NCBI GenBank assembly: GCA_009823395.1 | Contig: CM020512.1 | Coordinates: forward strand, 6,004,405-6,068,404 | DNA: 64,000 nucleotides | Source of the DNA: Thamnaconus septentrionalis | Lineage: Eukaryota > Chordata > Actinopteri > Tetraodontiformes > Monacanthidae | Direction: 5' to 3' | In this document: in pieces, positions 59,124 through 64,000 of the stretch | How the letters are laid out: every line of letters begins with the position of its first letter | Numbering within the stretch: the stretch's first letter is position 1 | Program-made: the position numbers and the translations under genes | Notes under the pieces: generated by a model | Told to the model about the DNA's origin: nothing | The model's database searches: none | The model's input: only the letters and a program-made list of their open reading frames with translations

Positions 59124-59603
59124 TTACGGTAATGGCAGTACCGTAATACCTGCTAGGCCTGCATACAGACCGAGTGTAACCATGTCAGTCGAACTGTTGA
59201 ATGGCTTTACCACAGTATTATGTTTAGCATTTGTGTCAGTCAATTCGTCGGCGGTTGACTTACTGAGTTCCCGGCGTCTCGTCAGGGTGCTTTGTCGCAA
59301 GCGAGGCGCCGCGGTTTCCGAAGTGTTAGCAAAATCCACGACATGTTGATGCTTCGCGTTGAGGTGGTATTTTAAACTAGAGGTGCTACGATGAAACGAG
59401 AACTCCTTCCAACACAGAGTGCATAATACTTTTTGACGGTCGACTGTTCCGTCTTGCTTTGTTTTGTACTTAAATTTCCCATCGAGAGGGCCACTGGGTC
59501 TCTCTGTTTTGAGGGACTCGTCCATCTTTGTGCCTTGCAACGACCAACCCAACCATCCGCTGCACACTTGCGCATTCGCGCCTCGCGGTAATTCCGCAGA
59601 CAA
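59124..59603 (-). pseudogene. hAT-type BED zinc-finger reading frame, truncated transposase or captured exon
   Basis: A 159-codon open frame on the minus strand. It contains KFKYKTKQDGTVDRQKVLCT, then CTLCWKEFSFHRS and LKYHLNAKH, a complete C-x2-C...H-x4-H BED finger of the kind found in fish ZBED/hAT transposases. A typical RLRQSTL and STADELTD segment follows, then similarity ends and the frame stops at 59124. The catalytic and dimerisation domains are missing. It lacks internal stops and frameshifts, so it is either young, or kept as part of a host gene with the coiled-coil exon downstream. An ATG at 59603 or the internal MDESLK could start it. Confidence 0.6.
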
Positions 59604-60255
59604 ACGAAAGACGCTGCCAGATCCGTTTTTTCACGGTGATTCTGAGTCATTGTGCATTTCTCATGTGTTAATTGTGTTTAAAAAAAAAAAAAGATTAATG
59701 ATGAGACATTAATCTGCATTTTGTTTATCTAGTCAAAACATAGAATGAATATAGAAACTGGCACTTCCCAGGCACAGTGAACATAGCACCACTATTGTCA
59801 CATGGGGTGGATCTTCCAATACAATTACAGTGTAACTTCTGGAAACCAATGAGCTTCCGGGAAAACAGGAACATGCCCTGATTGGTTACAATTTACGGAA
59901 GCCTGAACGAAACGCGTGTTAGGACGATTGTGTATGAAAACAACTGCATCAAAATACATTATAAACAAGACAAAGCATCGTTTCAGTACCAGTGTATGTG
60001 TAAAGTAAACTGCGCGCCATAGAATACATGCTCTGATAGAGTTGTGTTGATGACACACGCTTATTGTCACAACACGTTGTCTTCTAATCTGCTCACGTTG
60101 CTTACGAAAAGCTAATGCTAACTGATGTCTGCACACAGTCGCATGTCAACATTGCTACCTGGCTTTTAAGCTCTGTGACTCGCCCATCAGAAACCAAACC
60201 AACGCTTTCCAGACTCCAACCATAGGTGTCTCTTCGGTAAAATTGCCTCTGAGTG

Positions 60256-60325
60256 ATGGAGACGGCAGCGCTGTTGGCTCCTGTCACAGCTCTGGAGTTT
60301 CTCCAGGAGATCTTTCTGCTCTCAG
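60256..60325 (+). CDS. wdr6: wdr6 exon 1
   Basis: It encodes METAALLAPVTALEFLQEIF and LLS, matching the WDR6 N-terminal pattern LLPVTGLE. The donor gtgagt leaves phase 1. Upstream in-frame context shows no longer open start. Confidence 0.85.
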
Positions 60326-63300
60326 GTGAGTGGGTGGCAGCAGAAGGCACTACCTTCTTAGGTTTCTGGGGTTTCTGTTTGTTTTTAGGGGTTGTTGATT
60401 CTACATAACATCCTCTATTTCTCCTATCTGTTACCTTGGCCTCGCTACATTTGTATCGCTGCCTTCCAACACTATAACACTATAACGTTAGGCAACTTAA
60501 CACAACCGCTGAAACGATTTGTGACTCCATTAGTGTCAAAATTAGCAAAAATAAAATGTCTAAGAAATGTATAAAGATATAGACATTTGTTTACATTGCA
60601 GGGTCAGTGCACGTTATAAAAAATTATTGAAAAGAAAAGACACATCTCAGATAGATGTAATCGTGGGATGAAATGACAAGGAGGAGTTGAATATTCTTCT
60701 TATTGTCCGTCCCATTTAATGAATAAAACCCTCAATATTGTAAAAACAACAAATGAGAGTAAAGTTCTTGTGATTGTGTCGCAGGTGATGGTCCGCTCCT
60801 GACCGTGTACAGTCTTCAGCCTCGTCCTAAGAGGTGTTCCTCACTCAGCATCCTCCAACACTACAGAATTCATGGGATCAGACCGAGATGCAAGGCTGCT
60901 CTCTCATCTCAAGCCTTCACCTCTGGAACCTGCAGTGTGGCGGCAAATGGTGTGCAGCAAGTTATTCCCGCATCCTAATCATTCAAACCTATTTTCTTCT
61001 ATATTTTTCATTTCTCACATGCACTGGGGGATGTTTACCAATTGTGTGGATGGAATCACATGGACCAGCAGTTGGGTGCTAGCATCTCTCTATGTTTTTT
61101 TGTAATTGATGTTACTGTATATATGATTACCTTGTCTCCTCTGTCCCCCAGGGTTGAGCTCCTCCAGGCAGCCCGACTCCTATGACCTGGCCGTGTTTGG
61201 AGGCAAGGCTGTGAGGTTGGTGCGACTCCATGTGGATCTTGAACATGGTAAACCTGTGCATTTGGAGACTCTGGGTCCCCTCGTGGAGCTTCACGACCGG
61301 GCCCTGGATGTGCGTTGGCTCTCGGGAGACCAGTGCTCGCTGCTCTGTGTGGCCGCAGCCCACAATAGCGCTCTCCTCCTGGATGCCACGACAGGAAACG
61401 TCTTGGTTCAGCGCTCCTGTGTGGAGGGATGTTTGCTCTACTCTGCTCTGCTCGTGCTGCACAGTTCCTGGGGAGATACCGTGTTGGTCGGCGGAACTGT
61501 TTTCAATCAGCTGGTTCTCTGGAAGCCCAGCGAGGTGGATATGCAGACAAATTCCTCTGATAAAGCTCCAGTTGAGCGACGGTTGCTGGGTCACACCGGA
61601 GTCATCTTCAGCATTTCGTACCTGCAGCCAAAGGGATTGCTGGCTTCAGCCTCCGATGACCGCAGCGTCAGGCTGTGGGAGGTTGGTGCTCTAGGTGGTG
61701 CCGGAGGAACCTGTGGTCATGCAAACCCAACCTGCGTACGGGTCCTGTACGGTCACCAGGCCAGAGTCTTCTCCGTCTGCCTCTTCCCAGAAAACGTGTT
61801 CAGCGCTGGGGAGGACGGAGCATGTTTAGTCTGGGACTGGGCCTCTGAAGGCAAGGTGGTCCGTACCTTAAAGGGACATAGAGCAGGAGGGGTTCGCGCG
61901 CTCGCTGTCAGCGAGGGAGCGGGAGGTGAGGAGCGATGGGTGGCTACTGGGGGGGCTGACGGAGGAGTGAGGCTGTGGAAGGTGGAAGGGGCCGAGGGAC
62001 GGAAGGAGAGGACAGAAGAGTCATTGACGGGGAAGCTGGTAGACCTGAGACTTCCGAGTCACGTCGTGCCTAAAGTGGTCTGCAGAGCAGGAAGAGAAGA
62101 CGAGCATGAAAGCTGGAGCCAGAGTAGGTTTGTCGTGTGTAACGAACTAGGACACGTTTACCAGTTCGGCCAGGGCAAGTGGGAAATGATCTTTCAGTGT
62201 ACCTTGGAATTACAGTCCTACTGTATGATGGAAACGACAACCGTCACAATCCAAGACTCGACACATAAAGTGAATTTGTGCGCTCTGGGAAACATCGGCG
62301 GCTTCGTTCACGTCTTCTCCATATCTCAGCCACAGTTCGGGCAGGTACTCATGACCGGGTCGGGCAAGATCCACAGCCTCGTTTGGCAAGAAGCAGGAGG
62401 AGACGTGTATTTGCTGGCATCGGGCGCTGAAGGACTCGTCTTTCGCTGGCTCATAAAGGTCAACCTTGATGGAAACTCCTCCATGGTTCTCAGCGTGGGT
62501 ACCCGTCGCCCGTTTTTACTTCCTCCCTGTGCCAAACGCTGGTTGACTGCTGCAGTACCCATCCTCACCACATCCCAGGGGGCCCTGTGGGTGTGTGGGG
62601 ACAGACGGGGTTCCCTGCTTTTATATCAGGATGGGGGACGACGGGGGCGAGACTTGCAAGACGGCCTAGAGAGGCCTAAAGACTCGCCACTGCCTCCACT
62701 GAGTCGCCTCTTTGGGGTGCATGGAAAACAGGGCGTGACCTCAGTGCGCAAACACAAAGGCCTGCTGTACAGCACGGGCAGGGACGGCTGCGTGAGGGTC
62801 CTCAGGGTTTGCCAAACGCGTGAGCGACTCGAAGAAAAGTCTGCTGCGGAAAACACAGCCGGACTTCACCTGGAGGTTCTCAGAGTCCAGCGGGCCTGCA
62901 AAGGCATGGAGTGGCTCGAGGGGGTCTTGTTCCTTGAACCAGATGCTCCAGCTGAGGAGGAGGAGGAAGAAGAAGAGGAGGAAGAGGCGGAGGATGCTGG
63001 AGACGTATTTTATATCCATCATAAGACCGAAAAACAGAGTCTGGTAGAAAAAGAGTCGGGGGGCTCTGACGAAGAGGCAGAAAAGAAGGAGAGCACGGCG
63101 AGAGAAGCCCGGTTTGTGATACTGGGTTTTCAGGGGGTCCACTTTGTGGTCTGGGACCCGTTGAGGCAGGAGAGGCTGCTGGCGGTGCCCTGTGGCGGCG
63201 GCCACCGCTCCTGGACCCTCTGGCCGTCCCGTGAAGGGGTGTGGCGGGGCCACGGGGCCGTGGTCTTCATCAAACAAGGGTCCATCTTGGCCTCGCAGCC

Positions 63301-64000
63301 CCTCCAAGAGGCAACCAGATCAGCCGGGGAGGTCCAAAGCGCCGGCGGGTTGAGCCTGAGGGAGGGCGTCCACGGCAGGGGCATCGGGTGCGTGTGCAGG
63401 CTGGGAGGGTGGGCGGCGTCAGCCGGGGTCGCAGGTCACCGCCGGCGGGCCGTGGGAGGTGGCGGTGACGGGCGGCGAGGACACAAGCCTGGCCGTCATC
63501 GCCGTTCACCCCGGCACGGGCGCCGTCAGCGTCCTCTCCGTCATCACCGACCACATCTCCAGCGTCCGCACGCTGGCGGCCGCAGCCACCCGGCAGGACC
63601 CCCCGTGGATGCTCTCCGCACTGCTGGTGTCTGCAGGCGGGCGGGCCCAGATGCAGTGTTACCGGCTGCAGGTCGGCTGGGACAGGCAGAGGCGGGCGCC
63701 CTCCTGCCAGGTGATCCAGGTGGCTGCTCACCGATTGGACGAGCGATGGGAGAGGAGGCGGAACCGCCACAAGACGGTGAAAATGGACCCGGAGACGAGG
63801 CAAGTTGTGTCTGTGTGTGTGTCTGTGTGTGAGTCCTCACCTTGTCATTTAACTTCACGTCGCCGTTGTGTATATTTTCAGGTACATGTGCATAACGGTG
63901 CTCGATGAAAAGCCAGACTGTGTTCTTCTGGCTCTGGCCTGCAGCGACGGAGCTCTCAGGTCCGTCAAAGTTTCACTGCTTTGGAAAGAATTTTTGACAG
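60256..64000 (+). CDS. wdr6: wdr6: WD repeat protein 6 (3' partial)
   Basis: Four exons (60256-60325, 60785-60949, 61152-63799, 63882-63959) join in compatible phases. The encoded protein shows WD40 units such as GHTGVIFSISYLQPKGLLAS with DDRSVRLWEVG, GHQARVFSVCLFPENVFSAG and GGADGGVRLWKVEG. It also has WDR6 blocks CGDRRGSLLLYQ, HGKQGVTSV, CGGGHRSW, VSAGGRAQMQC and HRLDERWERRRNRHKTVKMD. Known: WDR6 (yeast Trm734) partners FTSJ1 (Trm7) in 2'-O-methylation of the wobble nucleotide of tRNA, and has been linked to LKB1 signalling. The start ATG at 60256 has G at -3 and +4. A net one-base frame change occurs at about 63401-63455. A fish-type acidic run (about 62955-62995) interrupts a loop. The remaining C-terminal WD repeats lie beyond the window. 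Confidence 0.92.
60785..60949 (+). CDS. wdr6: wdr6 exon 2
   Basis: The acceptor is gtcgcag. It encodes GDGPLLTVYSLQPRPKRCSS and LSILQHYRIHGIRPRC, corresponding to the LLAGEGPDVLVYSL and HYLIHGFR region of WDR6. The donor gtgtgc after AATG leaves phase 1 and restores NGLSSSRQ with exon 3. Confidence 0.82.
61152..63799 (+). CDS. wdr6: wdr6 exon 3 (large, contains frame change)
   Basis: It is 2.6 kb, carrying most WD repeats in one exon. The frame that begins LSSSRQPDSYDLAVFGGKAV keeps WDR6 similarity to GLSLREGVHGRGIGCVCRLG, near 63403. From about 63455, similarity (WEVAVTGGEDTSLAV onward) is in the next frame. The exon ends MDPETR at a GC donor (gcaagt). With an 82-bp intron this gives R-YMCITVL across the junction. 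Confidence 0.88.
63401..63455 (+). other. wdr6: Apparent frameshift in wdr6 exon 3
   Basis: WDR6 similarity shifts by one base between these positions, in a GC-rich stretch with G-runs (CTGGGAGGGTGGGCGGCG). One extra base, or two missing, would account for it. A spliced intron of about 25 bases is too short to be plausible. An assembly or read error is the simplest cause. Confidence 0.7.
63882..63959 (+). CDS. wdr6: wdr6 exon 4
   Basis: The acceptor is attttcag. It encodes YMCITVLDEKPDCVLLALAC and SDGAL, matching the WDR6 block VAAACSDGAVRLF. The donor gtccgt leaves phase 2. The gene continues beyond the window. Confidence 0.85.

Larger units (their letters stand above)
58488..60255. other. 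Region between the minus-strand terminal exon and wdr6
   Basis: Besides the BED-finger frame and the (AT)n array, I see an A/T-rich stretch with a small palindrome AGATTAATG/CATTAATCT near 59692-59714, and no further exon I can support. Any promoter of wdr6 lies in the last few hundred bases. No TATA box is evident at a convincing position. Confidence 0.5.

Noticed and set aside
59825..60136. 103-codon minus-strand frame upstream of the BED frame
   Set aside because: It has no recognisable motif, no supporting splice sites and mixed composition. It was considered as an upstream exon of the coiled-coil gene but is not supportable.
61127..61594. 155-codon minus-strand frame opposite wdr6 exon 3
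   Set aside because: It is antisense shadow of WD40 coding sequence with no domain.
63403..63440. Short intron explaining the wdr6 frame change
   Set aside because: The only GT-AG pair spans about 25 bases, below the size vertebrate spliceosomes handle.

Overview
The window is vertebrate nuclear DNA, most probably from a teleost fish. It has split genes with GT-AG introns, dense (CA)n/(GT)n, (GATA)n and (ATCC)n microsatellites, teleost-type LINE 3' ends, and miniature hAT-like and PIF/Harbinger-like DNA elements. There is no prokaryotic organisation.

Positions 1418-55093 (+) hold the downstream part of one large gene. Its 34 exons, joined by their splice phases, give one uninterrupted reading frame of 1,994 codons plus stop. 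In order they encode EGF repeats, laminin G1, EGF, laminin G2, EGF, laminin-type EGF, a hormone-receptor motif, a GAIN/GPS region, seven transmembrane helices and a long Ser/Arg/Pro-rich tail. This is the flamingo/CELSR adhesion GPCR. Tail motifs (for example [36 protein letters not shown]) and linkage to wdr6 point to celsr3. The cadherin-repeat exon lies upstream of the window. Exon numbers below assume the 35-exon layout recalled for human CELSR3, so the first exon here is called exon 2.

Positions 60256-64000 (+) hold the 5' part of wdr6, a WD40 protein that partners the FTSJ1 tRNA 2'-O-methyltransferase: four exons, the gene running off the end. An apparent one-base frame change lies at about 63401-63455 in exon 3.

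Between them, on the minus strand, is the terminal exon (58174-58487) of an unrecognised coiled-coil protein. Its 3' end faces that of celsr3. Upstream of it in the same orientation is an intact 159-codon BED zinc-finger reading frame (59124-59603) of hAT-transposase type.

The introns carry most of the other structure: a roughly 185-bp tandem duplication (119-488), several inverted-repeat elements with recognisable target-site duplications (41260-41920, 38774-39195, 44087-44733, 53989-54773), and long dinucleotide arrays, some pressed directly against splice acceptors. The best leads are the possible BED-finger/coiled-coil gene, the 773-bp foldback element in the last celsr3 intron, the wdr6 frame change, two GC-AG introns, and the (TG)n-dominated acceptors. 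No CRISPR array, rRNA or tRNA gene was seen.
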